Of a DNA stretch of 64,000 bases, positions 43,895 through 53,758 are shown piece after piece (positions within the stretch are counted from its first letter, which is position 1; each line of letters starts with the position of its first letter). The stretch lies in the NCBI RefSeq assembly GCF_001424165.1, contig NZ_LMOJ01000001.1, positions 895,194 through 959,193 of the forward strand. Direction: 5' to 3'. The position numbers and the translations under genes were made by a program. The notes under the pieces are model-generated. The model was not told the origin of the DNA and ran no database searches. It worked only from the letters and a program-made list of their open reading frames with translations. This DNA comes from Massilia sp. Leaf139 (GTDB lineage Bacteria > Pseudomonadota > Gammaproteobacteria > Burkholderiales > Burkholderiaceae_D).

Positions 43895-46450
43895 ATGCAG
43901 CAGAAGCACCTGTTATCCGGCCTGGTCAGCGCCGCGCTCGCCGCCGGCCTGGCGTCCACCGCGGTCGCCGCACCCAAGGCAGCCACCCCTGCAAATGCGC
44001 CTGCCGGCGCCCCCGCTACCAGCGTCTACAACCAGCCGCCGAAGGAAATCCTCGATGTGATGCGCGCCCCGGCCTCGCCGTCGCCGTCGCTGAGCCCGAC
44101 CCGCGACAAGCTGATGCTGGTGACGATGGAGGACTATCCGTCGATCGCCAAGGTGGCCACGCCCTTCCTGCGCCTGGCCGGCGTGCGTATCGAGCCGGGC
44201 AACCACAGCCAGCACGACACCCCGGGCGGCTACGGCATTCCGCCCTGCGTGAGCGCGATCGACCTGGTGCAGGTCGCCGACGGCAAGCAGACTGCGGTGA
44301 AACTGCCGGCCGGGGCCTGCCCGCGCCGCCCGGTCTGGAGCGCCGACGGCCAGCGCTTCGCCTTCGAGAACATCACGACCAGCGCCGTCGAACTCTGGGT
44401 CGGCGACGCCAAGACCGGCGCCGTGCGCCGCCTGCCGGGTGTGCGCCTGAACCAGATGTTCGGCGACCAGATGCAGTGGATGCCCGATCAAAAAAGCCTG
44501 CTGGTCAAGCTGGTGCACGCGCAAAAGGCGCCGCCGGCCGCGCCGCCGGGTTCGGACGGTCCCGGCATCCAGGAATCCCTGGGCGCCACCGGCACCAGCA
44601 GCACCTATGAAAACCGCGACACCCTGCGCAACCGCCACGACGAAGCGCTGTTCGAGCATTACGGCACCTCGCAGCTGGCGCTGGTCGATGCCGCCACCGG
44701 CAAGATCACCTCGGTCGGCAAGCCCGGCCTGTACGAGGAACTCACCGTGGCGCCCGATGGCCGCCATGCGGTCGTGACCGAGATCCGTCCGCCGTACTCG
44801 TACGTGACCACCTTCGACCGCTTCCCGAAACAGATCGGCCTGTGGGATCTGGCCGCGCGCGGCGCCAAGGGCGCCAATCCGGTCGTGCGCGAATTGGCAT
44901 CGCTGCCGCTGGCCGACCGCGTGCCGAACCGCGGCGTGCCGGTCGGCCCGCGCAACTTCAGCTGGCGTCCGACGGATGCGGCGACCCTGGTCTGGGCCGA
45001 AGCGCTCGACGGCGGCGACCCGAAGGTGCAGGCGGCCGAACGCGACAAGCTGATGATGTTGAAGGCCCCGTTCAACGCGGCGCCGAAGGAAATCACCCGC
45101 ACCCAGCAGCGCTACGCGGGCCTGAACTGGAGCGAGCAGCCCGGAGTGGCCCTGCTGTCCGACTACGACGTCAACCGCAAATGGCGCCGCACCTGGCAGA
45201 TCAACGTCGACGACGCGCAGAATTCGCGCCGACTGCTGTGGGACATGTCGAGCGACGAGAAGTACGCCGATCCGGGCGCGCCGGTGCGCCGCCAGCTGGC
45301 CAACGGCTTCTCGGTCATCCGCGTCGACGGCGACACGATGTTCATGTCCGGCGCCGGTTCCTCGCCGGCCGGCGATCGTCCCTTCCTCGACAAGTTCAAC
45401 CTGAAGACGCAGGCAACGGAACGCCTGTTCCGCAGCAGCGCGAACGCGTACGAGTACTTCATCGGCTTCGCCAACAACGAACCGAACCGCCTGCTGACCT
45501 GGTACCAGTCGGCGGCGGAAACGCCGAACGCCTTCGTGCGCACGGTGGGTGCGGGCACGGCGGCCGAGAAGGGCGAGCCGGGCTATGCGTCCACGAGCGT
45601 GCAGCTCACGCGCCTGGTCGACCCGGTGCCCCAGGTACGCGAGATCAAGAAGCGCCTGGTGAAATACAAGCGCGCCGACGGCGTCGACCTGTCCTTCACC
45701 CTGTACACGCCGCCGGGCTACAAGGAAGGCACGCGCCTGCCGACCATCCTGAACGCCTATCCGCTCGACTACGCGGACGCCTCCAAGGCAGGGCAGACCA
45801 CCGGTTCGCAGGCCACCTTCACCCGCCTGCGCCAGTACCGCCTGCTGCTGCTGTCGGGCTACGCGATCATCGACAGTGCCGCCTTCCCGATCGTGGGCGA
45901 TCCGCGCAAGGCGTACGACACCTACACCGAGCAGCTGGTGGCCAACGCCAAGGCGGCGGTGGACGAAGCGGTGCGCCTGGGCGTGACCGATCCGGAGCGC
46001 GTCGGCGTGACGGGCCACAGCCATGGCGCGCTGATGACGGCGAACCTGCTGGCGCATTCGAACCTGTTCCGCGCCGGCGCGGCCACCAGCGGCTCGTACA
46101 ACAAGTCGCTCACGCCGTTCGGCTTCCAGAACGAGCGGCGTTCGGTCTGGGAAGCGCCGGACGTCTACACCAAGGCCTCGACCTTCTTCTACGCCGACAA
46201 GCTCAAGACCCCGCTCCTGATCGTGCACGGCGGCGACGACGCCAACCCGGGCACCACGCCGCTGCAGTCGACCAAGCTGTACGAGGCGATCCGCGGCAAC
46301 GGCGGCGTCACGCGCCTGGTGATGCTGCCCTACGAGCCGCACTGGTACGCGGCGCGCGAGTCGAACGAGCAGCTGGTGTACGAGATGCTGAACTGGTTCG
46401 ACCGCTACGTGAAGAACGCGCCGACCGGCCAGAAGACGGCCAGCCGCTGA
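43895..46450 (+). CDS. Secreted S9-family serine peptidase (prolyl oligopeptidase/glutamyl endopeptidase type)
   Basis: 851 residues from the ATG at 43895, with GGAGAAG upstream. A signal peptide ends near AVAAP (about residue 25), so the protein is periplasmic or secreted. A beta-propeller-like middle (about 60-600) is followed by an alpha/beta-hydrolase C-terminus: nucleophile in GHSHGALMTANLLAHS, acid in HGGDDANPGT, histidine in YEPHWY. The stretch SGSYNKSLTPFGFQNERRSVWEAPDVY is characteristic of the glutamyl-endopeptidase-like S9D branch. It degrades peptides in the envelope. Single gene with its own terminator. Confidence 0.9.
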   Translation: MQQKHLLSGLVSAALAAGLASTAVAAPKAATPANAPAGAPATSVYNQPPKEILDVMRAPASPSPSLSPTRDKLMLVTMEDYPSIAKVATPFLRLAGVRIEPGNHSQHDTPGGYGIPPCVSAIDLVQVADGKQTAVKLPAGACPRRPVWSADGQRFAFENITTSAVELWVGDAKTGAVRRLPGVRLNQMFGDQMQWMPDQKSLLVKLVHAQKAPPAAPPGSDGPGIQESLGATGTSSTYENRDTLRNRHDEALFEHYGTSQLALVDAATGKITSVGKPGLYEELTVAPDGRHAVVTEIRPPYSYVTTFDRFPKQIGLWDLAARGAKGANPVVRELASLPLADRVPNRGVPVGPRNFSWRPTDAATLVWAEALDGGDPKVQAAERDKLMMLKAPFNAAPKEITRTQQRYAGLNWSEQPGVALLSDYDVNRKWRRTWQINVDDAQNSRRLLWDMSSDEKYADPGAPVRRQLANGFSVIRVDGDTMFMSGAGSSPAGDRPFLDKFNLKTQATERLFRSSANAYEYFIGFANNEPNRLLTWYQSAAETPNAFVRTVGAGTAAEKGEPGYASTSVQLTRLVDPVPQVREIKKRLVKYKRADGVDLSFTLYTPPGYKEGTRLPTILNAYPLDYADASKAGQTTGSQATFTRLRQYRLLLLSGYAIIDSAAFPIVGDPRKAYDTYTEQLVANAKAAVDEAVRLGVTDPERVGVTGHSHGALMTANLLAHSNLFRAGAATSGSYNKSLTPFGFQNERRSVWEAPDVYTKASTFFYADKLKTPLLIVHGGDDANPGTTPLQSTKLYEAIRGNGGVTRLVMLPYEPHWYAARESNEQLVYEMLNWFDRYVKNAPTGQKTASR

Positions 46451-46472
46451 TCCTGGGCGTTGCCCGGACAGG

Positions 46473-46498
46473 AAAGCCCGCTTCGGCGGGCTTTTTTT
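46473..46498 (+). terminator. Rho-independent terminator of the S9 peptidase gene
   Basis: AGCCCGC-TTCG-GCGGGCT followed by a run of T (to 46498), 22 bases after the stop. TTCG is a stable tetraloop. Confidence 0.95.
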
Positions 46499-46627
46499 CG
46501 TCCTGCCGCCATCATCCAGTTCAAACGCGCCGTGGCATAATCGTCGTCCACGGCGCGGCGTGCGCGTTAACGTCCAGCGCGGCCCGCCTGCACGCCGTGC
46601 CCGGCGTTTTCTGACGGAGATTTCCCC

Positions 46628-47311
46628 ATGTGCGTCAACTACCGCCCGCCCACCCCCGAGCAGTTCGGCACCCTTGGCGCCTTCAGCGACCTGCCGGCCG
46701 ACTGGCGCTGGCCGGAAGAGACCTGGAAGGACTACTTGGCCCCGATCCTGCGCGCCGATGCGGATGGCCGTCCGGCCGCCTGCCTGGCGAGCTACGGCAT
46801 GGTGCCGCGGCGCCGGATCCCGCCCGAGATCAAGCCCTTCGACACCATGAACGCGCGCGCCGAATCGCTCGGCGAGCGGCGCTCCTTCGCGCCCGCCTGG
46901 CGCCGCCTGCAGCTGTGCGCGGTGCCGATGGCCTGGTTTTTCGAGCCCTGCTACGAAAGCGGGCGCGCCGTGCGCCATGCGATCGGCATGCGCGACGAGT
47001 CGCTGTTTTATGTGGCCGGGCTGTGGCGCGAGTGGGCGGAGGAAGACGGCGGCACGCAGACCTCCTTCACCCAGATCACCATCAACGCCGACACGCACCC
47101 GCTGATGCGTCGCATGCACAAGCCCGACGACGAGAAGCGCTCGCTGGTGATCCTGCCGCAGGACGAGGTCGGCGACTGGCTGGCCTGCACCGACCTCGAA
47201 CTGGCGCGCAGCTTCCTGCGCCACTATCCGGCTTCAGGCATGCGCGACTGGCCGGCGCCAGCGGCCGCGCGCAAGGCGGTGCCGGCATCATCGAACCTCG
47301 AGCTGTTCTGA
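46628..47311 (+). CDS. SRAP-family protein (SOS response-associated peptidase, YedK/HMCES type)
   Basis: 227 residues. Cys2 directly after the initiator Met (MCVNYRPP) is the residue that forms the thiazolidine crosslink with abasic sites. MNARAES supplies the conserved Asn, and FFEPCYESG and HPLMRRMH supply the Glu and His of the active site. Family proteins shield abasic sites in single-stranded DNA during replication. GGAG precedes the ATG. Followed by the TerF-like gene after 33 bases on the same strand, so co-transcription is possible. Not an obvious SOS-box gene: I see no LexA site upstream. Confidence 0.92.
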   Translation: MCVNYRPPTPEQFGTLGAFSDLPADWRWPEETWKDYLAPILRADADGRPAACLASYGMVPRRRIPPEIKPFDTMNARAESLGERRSFAPAWRRLQLCAVPMAWFFEPCYESGRAVRHAIGMRDESLFYVAGLWREWAEEDGGTQTSFTQITINADTHPLMRRMHKPDDEKRSLVILPQDEVGDWLACTDLELARSFLRHYPASGMRDWPAPAAARKAVPASSNLELF

Positions 47312-47344
47312 TCAACCGAGACGTCTTGTCCACATGGAGGATGC

Positions 47345-48664
47345 ATGAAACAACTGTCGAGAGGAGAGCGGCTGCAGTTGGCCGGGTTCGCAGCGGATGG
47401 CGGTGTGCAGGCCGGCGTGTCGGCGCGGGGTGTGGCGCTCGACTTCGCCTGCTTTTCCCTCGATGGGCGGGGCAAGCTGTTCGGCGAGCCCTACATGACC
47501 TTCTTTAACCAGCCGGCCACGCCATGCGGCGGCGTGCGCAGCAGCGCCGTCGGCGGCGATGCGAACGGGTTCGCGTTCCAGCTCGGGCGGCTTCCGCAGG
47601 CCGTGGAACGGGTCGTGATCACGGCCAGCGTCGATGGCGCCGGCAGCCTGGCGCAACTGCAGGCGGGACACCTGCGTCTGGTGGCGCAGGATGGCGAGTT
47701 CGCCCGCTTCGATTTCACCGGGCGCGACTTCGCATCCGAACAGGCGGTGATGCTCGGCGAGTTCTACCGCAGGGACGGGGGATGGCGTTTCGCGGCGGTC
47801 GGCCAGGGCTTCGATGGCGGACTGGCGGCGCTGGTGACGCATTTCGGCGCCGACGTCGCCCAGACGCAAACGGCGCCGCCGGCGGCGAAGGCACCCGTCG
47901 TGAACCTCGAGAAGCGGGTCGAGCAGGCCGCACCGCAACTGGTCAGCCTGGTCAAGTCGGCGGGCGTGTCCCTGGCCAAGGCGGGACTCGCGGCGCACCG
48001 CGCCCGGGTGTGCCTGGTGCTCGACATCTCCGGCTCGATGAGCGGCTTGTACCACAAGGGTCTGGTGCAGCGTTTTGCAGAACGCATCCTGGCGCTCGGC
48101 TGCCAGTTCGACGACGATGGCGCCATCGACGTGTTCCTGTTCGGCCGCAACGTGCATCGCGGCGAGGCCATGGGCCTCGGCAACTGGTCGGGCTATGTCG
48201 CCGGCATGATCGCCCGCCATCCGCTCGAAGGCGACACCCGCTATGGCGCGGCGATGGAAGCGGTGCGGCGCCATTATTTTCCCGATGGCGGTGGCGGCGA
48301 GCGCAGCACGCCATGCAAGGCGGCGCTGCCGGTGTACGTCATGTTCGTCACCGACGGCGGCACCTCCGACCAGGCCTTTACCGAACGCCAGCTGCGCTGG
48401 GCCAGCCGCGAGCCGATCTTCTGGCAGTTCATGGGCATCGGCAAAGGCAGGAAATCGAAGAGCAAACGCCTCGCCAGCTTTGCCGACTCGGACTTTCCCT
48501 TCCTGGAAAAGCTCGACGATCTCGATGGCCGCCTGATCGACAACGCCGATTTCTTCTCGGTCGCCAGTCCGGACGAGCATTCCGACGCCGCGCTGTACGA
48601 TCTGCTGATGACAGAGTATCCGGGCTGGGTCGCGCAGGCTACCCGGGCCGGCTTGATCGGCTGA
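47345..48664 (+). CDS. TerF-like protein: TerD domain plus vWA domain
   Basis: 439 residues. The N-terminal TerD-like domain (about 1-160) is recognisable by ASVDGAGSLAQL, DGEFARFDFTGRDFASEQAVMLGEFYR and the GWRF-AVGQGF end. A linker (about 170-215) leads to a vWA domain (about 220-430) with MIDAS D227-I-S229-G-S231, TRYGAAM and FVTDGGTSD. This matches TerF of tellurite/phage-resistance ter clusters; family members bind calcium through TerD and scaffold membrane-associated complexes. No terB, terC, terD or terE lies here, so it is an orphan. GGAGG precedes the ATG. Confidence 0.87.
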   Translation: MKQLSRGERLQLAGFAADGGVQAGVSARGVALDFACFSLDGRGKLFGEPYMTFFNQPATPCGGVRSSAVGGDANGFAFQLGRLPQAVERVVITASVDGAGSLAQLQAGHLRLVAQDGEFARFDFTGRDFASEQAVMLGEFYRRDGGWRFAAVGQGFDGGLAALVTHFGADVAQTQTAPPAAKAPVVNLEKRVEQAAPQLVSLVKSAGVSLAKAGLAAHRARVCLVLDISGSMSGLYHKGLVQRFAERILALGCQFDDDGAIDVFLFGRNVHRGEAMGLGNWSGYVAGMIARHPLEGDTRYGAAMEAVRRHYFPDGGGGERSTPCKAALPVYVMFVTDGGTSDQAFTERQLRWASREPIFWQFMGIGKGRKSKSKRLASFADSDFPFLEKLDDLDGRLIDNADFFSVASPDEHSDAALYDLLMTEYPGWVAQATRAGLIG

Positions 48665-48818
48665 TAAGGACGCCGGCGCCGCTCTTCCCAGGCGCGGCCA
48701 GGATGGCCCGGCCGAAGGCGACCGCCGCCCTCAGCCCTGCCGCCATCATCCGGGGCGCTGCAAGGCCGTTGCAGTCGGGTTAAGATAGCTTTTTTCCAAA
48801 CACAGGAATCCACCCGCC

Positions 48819-50264
48819 ATGACCACGTCCAGCTACCCAGATACCCGCCTCCTGATCGCCAACGAGTGGCTCGACGCCACCGGCGGCAAGACGATCTCCG
48901 TGGTTAACCCGGCCACCGGCCAGCCGATCGGCACCGTCGCCCACGCGTCGATCGCCGACCTCGACCGCGCCCTGGCGGCGGCGCAGAAAGGCTTCGAGAC
49001 CTGGCGCGCCGTGCCGGCGGCCGAGCGCGCCGCCCTGATGCGCCGCGCGGCGCAGCTGCTGCGCGAGCGCGCCGGCGACATCGCGCGCCTGCTGACCCAG
49101 GAGCAGGGCAAGCCGCTGGTGGAAGCCAAGGGCGAGGCAATGGCCGGCGCCGACATCATCGACTGGTTCGCGGCCGAAGGCATGCGCGTGTACGGCCGCA
49201 TCGTCCCTTCGCGCAATCCGGCCGCGCAGCAGCTGGTACTGAAGGAACCGGTCGGCCCGGTTGCCGCCTTTACGCCATGGAACTTCCCGATCAACCAGAT
49301 CGTGCGCAAGCTCGGCGCGGCGCTGGCCACCGGCTGCTCCTTCCTGTGCAAGGCGCCGGAAGAGACCCCCGCTTCGCCGGCCGCGCTGCTGCAGTGCTTC
49401 GTCGACGCCGGCCTGCCGCCGGGCGTCGTCGGCCTGGTGTTCGGCGATCCGGCCGAGATTTCCAGCTACCTGATCCCGCACCCGGTCATCCGCAAGGTCA
49501 CCTTCACCGGCTCGACCCCGGTCGGCAAGCAGCTGGCCGCGCTGGCAGGCGCGCACATGAAGCGCGTGACGATGGAGCTGGGCGGCCATGCGCCGGTGAT
49601 CGTGGCCGAGGACGCCGACGTGGCGCTGGCCGTCAAGGCGGCCGGCGGCGCGAAGTTCCGCAATGCCGGCCAGGTCTGCATCTCGCCGACCCGCTTCCTG
49701 GTGCATAACGCAGTCAAGGACGAGTTCACCCGCGCCTTCGTTGCGCATGCCGAGCGCCTGAAGCTGGGCAACGGCCTGGAAGAGGGCACCACCCTCGGCC
49801 CGCTGGCCAATGCGCGCCGCGTTACCGCCATGTCGAAAGTGGTGGAAGACGCCCAGGCCAGGGGCGCGACGCTCGCTTTCGGCGGCCAGCGCATTGGCGA
49901 GGCCGGCAACTTCTTCGCGCCGACCATCCTGGCCGACGTGCCGCTGGAAGCGAGCGTGTTCAACGACGAGCCCTTCGGCCCGGTCGCGGCGATCCGCGGC
50001 TTCGACAGCCTGGAGGACGCGATCCTCGAAGCCAACCGCCTGCCTTACGGCCTGGCCGGCTATGCCTTCACGCGCTCGATCAAGAACGCCCAGCTCCTGA
50101 TGAACCGCATGGAGGTCGGCATGGTGTGGATCAACCAGCCGGCCACGCCGAGCGCCGAGATGCCCTTCGGCGGCATCAAGGATTCGGGCTACGGCACCGA
50201 GGGCGGCCCGGAGGCGATGGAAGGCTACCTCAACACCAAGGCGGTGTCGATGGTCGGGATCTGA
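48819..50264 (+). CDS. gabD: NAD(P)-dependent succinate-semialdehyde dehydrogenase-like aldehyde dehydrogenase
   Basis: 481 residues, normal for GabD-type dehydrogenases. Motifs: [13 protein letters not shown] for cofactor binding, FTGSTPVGK, catalytic Glu in MELGGHAP, nucleophile Cys in [12 protein letters not shown], and EPFGPV with the C-terminal [15 protein letters not shown]. These match the succinate-semialdehyde branch better than betaine or phenylacetaldehyde types, but related semialdehydes are possible. It feeds succinate into the TCA cycle from GABA or similar. No gabT nearby. AGGA precedes the ATG. Confidence 0.85.
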   Translation: MTTSSYPDTRLLIANEWLDATGGKTISVVNPATGQPIGTVAHASIADLDRALAAAQKGFETWRAVPAAERAALMRRAAQLLRERAGDIARLLTQEQGKPLVEAKGEAMAGADIIDWFAAEGMRVYGRIVPSRNPAAQQLVLKEPVGPVAAFTPWNFPINQIVRKLGAALATGCSFLCKAPEETPASPAALLQCFVDAGLPPGVVGLVFGDPAEISSYLIPHPVIRKVTFTGSTPVGKQLAALAGAHMKRVTMELGGHAPVIVAEDADVALAVKAAGGAKFRNAGQVCISPTRFLVHNAVKDEFTRAFVAHAERLKLGNGLEEGTTLGPLANARRVTAMSKVVEDAQARGATLAFGGQRIGEAGNFFAPTILADVPLEASVFNDEPFGPVAAIRGFDSLEDAILEANRLPYGLAGYAFTRSIKNAQLLMNRMEVGMVWINQPATPSAEMPFGGIKDSGYGTEGGPEAMEGYLNTKAVSMVGI

Positions 50265-50285
50265 TCCGGCCGGAAAATAAGCCGT

Positions 50286-50852
50286 TCAGTCCGCGGGCAG
50301 CGCCACCCCCGGCGCTGCCTTCTCCGGCATCAGGTAATTGTTCTTGAGCCGGACGTAGTGCTCGGCCGAATAGCGCAGGTAGGCGATTTCCTCCGCCGTA
50401 AGGGCGCGCGCCTGCCGTGCCGGCCGTCCCATGTACAGGTAGCGGCTTTCCAGCACCTTGCCCGGCGCGACCAGGCTGCCGGCGCCGAGCATGACCCGGT
50501 CCTGCACGACCACGTCGTCCATCAGGATCGCGCCCATGCCGATCAGGCAATCGTTGCCGATGCTGCAGCCGTGCAGGATCACCCCGTGGCCGATGGTGAC
50601 GTAATCGCCAATGATGAGCGGCGTGCCGTCCGGGTTCTGCTCGCGCCGGTGCGAGACATGGCCCATCGTGAAATCCTGGATGTTGGTGCAGCGCCCGACC
50701 TCGATGTGGTTGACGTCGCCGCGCAGGACGGCATTGCACCAGATCGAGCTGTCCTCGCCGATGCGCACGTCGCCGATCACCTGGGCCGACTCGTGTACGT
50801 AGGCGAGGGCGCCGATGGTGGGTACGAAACTCAGGTAGCTGCTGATGGACAT
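50286..50852 (-). CDS. Gamma-carbonic anhydrase family protein (left-handed beta-helix)
   Basis: 188 residues from the ATG at 50852, preceded by GGAGG; the longer open frame running through EutC is rejected. Hexapeptide repeats ([LIV]-G-x-x) form the left-handed helix. Zinc-ligand candidates are His in NIQDFTMGHVSH and IGHGVILHG, as in YrdA/CaiE-type gamma-carbonic anhydrases. Trimeric and cytoplasmic by family. Catalytic activity of this subgroup is often low, so a non-anhydrase role is possible. It follows the eutB-eutC pair on the same strand after 74 bases; a link to ethanolamine use is not established. Confidence 0.85.
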   Translation of the reverse strand: MSISSYLSFVPTIGALAYVHESAQVIGDVRIGEDSSIWCNAVLRGDVNHIEVGRCTNIQDFTMGHVSHRREQNPDGTPLIIGDYVTIGHGVILHGCSIGNDCLIGMGAILMDDVVVQDRVMLGAGSLVAPGKVLESRYLYMGRPARQARALTAEEIAYLRYSAEHYVRLKNNYLMPEKAAPGVALPAD

Positions 50853-50926
50853 GGCAAGCCTCCGCAGTAGTATGGCCCATTCTACGCATGCCTGCTCCCC
50901 TGGCCGCGCACCGCTGGGCAGCGCAA

Positions 50927-51736
50927 TCACAACAGGAAGGCGCGTGCTCCATCGCCGTCCAGCGCTTTGACATCGTCCTCCATCTCGTCCTTGAGCTCGA
51001 CGCCGGTGAGCCCGCGCCGGAAGCCCTCGCGCAGCAGGTAGTGCAGCTTGCGCGCCGCATCCAGCATGTTCAACCCGGCCGGCCGGATGTTCGATATGCA
51101 GTTGCGGCGCTCGTCGGTCAGTCCCACGCGCGGGGCCCAGGTGAGGTACAGGCCCATGCTGTCGGGCGAACTCAGGCCCGGCCGCTCGCCGATCAGCAGC
51201 GCCACCATCTTCGCGCCCAGCAATTCTCCGATCTCGTCGCCGATCGCCACGCGGCCCTGTTCGACAATGACGAGCGGCGCGACAAGCCACGGCTCCTGCG
51301 CCAGTTCCGCGCGCAGCGCCGCCAGCAGGGGCGCGGCATGCTGGCCGATGCCGAGGGCGCAGAGGCCGTCGGCCACCACGAGCGCCAGGTCGCAGGGAGA
51401 TGAGGCCTCGGCACCGCGCGCCGCGAGCAGGGCGCGCGAGCGCTCGTCCAGCCTGCGGCCCAGGTCGGGCCGTTGCAGGTAGACATGGCGGTCGCTTGCC
51501 GCGCTGTGCAGCACCAGCGGCGGCTCGGCCGCCGGCCACACGGCCGCGAGATCCTCCGCCAAGCGCGCGCTGTCGAGCGCCGCATGAACCGCGTCGCGCG
51601 CCCGCGCGTGATCCATCTGGAAGTCGAGCTGGGCGCCGGTAGGCTGGCTGATCCCGGTATGGCCAAGGGCGATGCGGGCGGCCGTGAACTGGCGCAGCAT
51701 CCGCCAGGGATCGCCATCGGTGCTGATGTCGGACAT
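50927..51736 (-). CDS. eutC: Ethanolamine ammonia-lyase light chain
   Basis: 269 residues. With EutB it cleaves ethanolamine to acetaldehyde and ammonia using adenosylcobalamin. Family blocks: [60 protein letters not shown] and [24 protein letters not shown], then [17 protein letters not shown] [13 protein letters not shown]. All are intact. AAGGAGCCCATC precedes the ATG, and it starts 11 bases after the eutB stop: a tight two-gene unit. No microcompartment, reactivase or permease genes are in the window. Confidence 0.95.
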   Translation of the reverse strand: MSDISTDGDPWRMLRQFTAARIALGHTGISQPTGAQLDFQMDHARARDAVHAALDSARLAEDLAAVWPAAEPPLVLHSAASDRHVYLQRPDLGRRLDERSRALLAARGAEASSPCDLALVVADGLCALGIGQHAAPLLAALRAELAQEPWLVAPLVIVEQGRVAIGDEIGELLGAKMVALLIGERPGLSSPDSMGLYLTWAPRVGLTDERRNCISNIRPAGLNMLDAARKLHYLLREGFRRGLTGVELKDEMEDDVKALDGDGARAFLL

Positions 51737-51747
51737 GATGGGCTCCT

Positions 51748-53136
51748 TCAGGTGAAAGACAGCGCGTGCCGGAACGGCAGCGGCACCGCGCCGCCCAGCG
51801 TCGCTTGCGCGTCGCCCGTGAAAATGCCGAGGCCGCGCAGCCAGGCCTCGAACTCCGGCGCCGGCCGCAACCCGAGCGCGCGGCGCGCATACAGGGCGTC
51901 GTGGAAGGAGGTGGTCTGGTAGTTCAGCATGATGTCGTCGGCGCCGGGCACGCCCATGACGAACGTGCAGCCGGCCGCGCCCAGCATCGTCAGCAGCACG
52001 TCCATGTCATCCTGGTCGGCCTCGGCGTGGTTGGTATAGCAGACGTCCACGCCCATCGGCAGGCCGAGCAGCTTGGCGCAGAAATGGTCTTCCAGGCCGG
52101 CGCGGACGATCTGTTTGCCGTCGTACAGGTATTCCGGCCCCATGAAGCCGACCACCGAATTGACCAGCAGCGGCTGGAAGGCGCGCGCCACCGCATAGGC
52201 GCGGGCCTCGCAGGTCTGCTGGTCGAGTCCGTGGTGGGTGTTGCTGGACAGGGCGCTGCCCTGGCCGGTCTCGAAATACATGAGGTTCTCGCCCACGGTG
52301 CCGCGCCCGAGCGAAATGGCAGCCGCCTGCGCCTCGCGCAGCAGAGCGAGGTCGATGCCGAAGCTGGCGTTCGCGGCCTGGGTGCCGGCGATCGACTGGA
52401 ACACCAGGTCGACCGGCGCGCCGCGCTCGATCGCGGCCAGGGTGGTGGTCACGTGGGTGAGCACGCAGGACTGGGTGGGAATGGCATAGCGCGCGATGAT
52501 CTCGTCGAGCATGCCGAGCAGTTTCACTACCTGCTGGACGTTGTCGGTGGCCGGATTGATGCCGATGACGGCGTCGCCGCTGCCGTGCATCAGGCCGTCG
52601 AACAGGCTGGCCGCGATGCCGGAGGTATCGTCGCGCGGGTGGTTCGGCTGCAGGCGGGTCGAGAGCGTGCCGGGCAGGCCGATGGTGCCGCGAAAGCGGG
52701 TGATCACGCGGCACTTGCGCGCGACCAGCACCAGATCCTGGATGCGCATGATCTTCGAGACGGCGGCCGCCATTTCCGGCGTGATGCCGGGCGCGACCTG
52801 CGCCAGGGTCGCCGCGTCTGCCGCATTGCCCAGCAGCCAGTCGCGCAGGCCGCCCACCGTCAGGTGCCGGATCGGCGCGAAGGCCGCGGCATCGTGGCTG
52901 TCCAGGATCAGGCGCGTGACTTCATCAAGCTCGTAGGGCACCACCGCCTCGTTGAGAAAGGTGGACAAGGGCAGGTCGGCCAGCGCCATCTGCGCCGCGA
53001 CGCGTTCTTCAAGGCTGCCGGCCGCCACGCCGGCCAGGTGGTCGCCCGAACGCGCGGGCGTGGCCTTGGCCAGCAGTTCGCGCAGGCCGGCGAAGATGTA
53101 TGTGCGACCGCCGACTCCATGGGTGATCCGGCTCAT
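51748..53136 (-). CDS. eutB: Ethanolamine ammonia-lyase heavy chain
   Basis: 462 residues from the ATG at 53136, with AGGAGACGCAAGCC upstream; an in-frame start at 53226 is less likely. Catalytic subunit: TIM barrel with the blocks [78 protein letters not shown] and [18 protein letters not shown]. Acetaldehyde made here could be handled by an aldehyde dehydrogenase elsewhere or by the one at 48819. Non-compartment EutBC systems use ethanolamine mainly as a nitrogen source (known for related bacteria). Confidence 0.96.
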   Translation of the reverse strand: MSRITHGVGGRTYIFAGLRELLAKATPARSGDHLAGVAAGSLEERVAAQMALADLPLSTFLNEAVVPYELDEVTRLILDSHDAAAFAPIRHLTVGGLRDWLLGNAADAATLAQVAPGITPEMAAAVSKIMRIQDLVLVARKCRVITRFRGTIGLPGTLSTRLQPNHPRDDTSGIAASLFDGLMHGSGDAVIGINPATDNVQQVVKLLGMLDEIIARYAIPTQSCVLTHVTTTLAAIERGAPVDLVFQSIAGTQAANASFGIDLALLREAQAAAISLGRGTVGENLMYFETGQGSALSSNTHHGLDQQTCEARAYAVARAFQPLLVNSVVGFMGPEYLYDGKQIVRAGLEDHFCAKLLGLPMGVDVCYTNHAEADQDDMDVLLTMLGAAGCTFVMGVPGADDIMLNYQTTSFHDALYARRALGLRPAPEFEAWLRGLGIFTGDAQATLGGAVPLPFRHALSFT

Positions 53137-53406
53137 GGCTTGCGTCTCCTTATTGAAGGTCTGCGCGCTGCCTCGACATCGGAATCGATCCTGCCACAGT
53201 CGGGCACCATCTGTCAGCACCGGCATGGTTCAAGTGTGGCCGGCCGCGCCCAACAGAGTGGGCCGCGTTGTTGGCTGCAAGCCGACATTGCGTCCCGCGA
53301 CCCAGTCCACGCGGGCATGCAGCGCCTGGCACGCTCCATGCAACGTTCATGGCGAGCGCCTTCGCAAGCTCATTTTTCATCATCCACCATATCGAGGAGC
53401 ACGATC

Positions 53407-53604
53407 ATGAACACCCTGGTTATCAAGGACTTGGCACACGAGAGCGGCGCCGCCCGCGCGCTGTCGCAGGAAGAAATGCAACAACTAAAAGGCGGGCGCG
53501 CGATTTCCGTGCTGGTCGACGGCCGCCCCGGCGGCGTGGTCGACGATTTCGACCTGCAGATGGCGATCTTCAAGGGCGACATCGGGGTCACGGTCGTCAA
53601 CTAG
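53407..53604 (+). CDS. Small double-glycine-leader peptide (possible bacteriocin/RiPP-like precursor)
   Basis: 65 residues. The leader (1-30) ends in LSQEEMQQLKGG: an acidic helix with the L-S-x-E-E-[ML] pattern and a GG processing site at 29-30, as in class II bacteriocin and peptide-maturation leaders. The predicted core (31-65) starts RAISVLVDG, contains no cysteine, is mildly acidic, and ends in GVTVVN. GAGGAGCACGATC precedes the ATG and a strong terminator follows 21 bases after the stop, so it is a real monocistronic gene. No peptidase-ABC exporter or modification enzyme lies nearby. The role (secreted peptide, signal or regulatory small protein) is unknown. Confidence 0.72.
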   Translation: MNTLVIKDLAHESGAARALSQEEMQQLKGGRAISVLVDGRPGGVVDDFDLQMAIFKGDIGVTVVN

Positions 53605-53624
53605 CGCCAGGCGCATCGATACGG

Positions 53625-53648
53625 AAAGCCCACCTCGGTGGGCTTTTT
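53625..53648 (+). terminator. Rho-independent terminator of the double-glycine peptide gene
   Basis: AAAGCCCACC-TC-GGTGGGCTTTTT, 21 bases after the stop of the 65-codon gene; the arms pair perfectly and a T-run follows. Confidence 0.93.
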
Positions 53649-53758
53649 GTTTATCCGGCTAGTGCAGCGTTGCCGAATGGTGACACGGCGCACGCGCGCA
53701 TTTGACCTTCGCTGGAGCAATGCTTTATGATTTATTAATAGAAATTTCACAATGTGGT

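Noticed and set aside
41433..47224. Very long antisense open frames (742 and 1103 codons) opposite ycaO and the S9 peptidase gene
   Set aside because: Products are biased, repetitive and without motifs; the plus-strand proteins have complete catalytic signatures.
50286..51890. A 534-codon frame joining a eutC shadow to the gamma-carbonic anhydrase
   Set aside because: Only the last 188 codons are a recognisable protein with a GGAGG start at 50852; the rest is the wrong frame of eutC.
51766..53604. A 612-codon plus-strand frame containing the double-glycine peptide
   Set aside because: The upstream part is antisense to eutB; the true start is the ATG at 53407 with a strong ribosome binding site.
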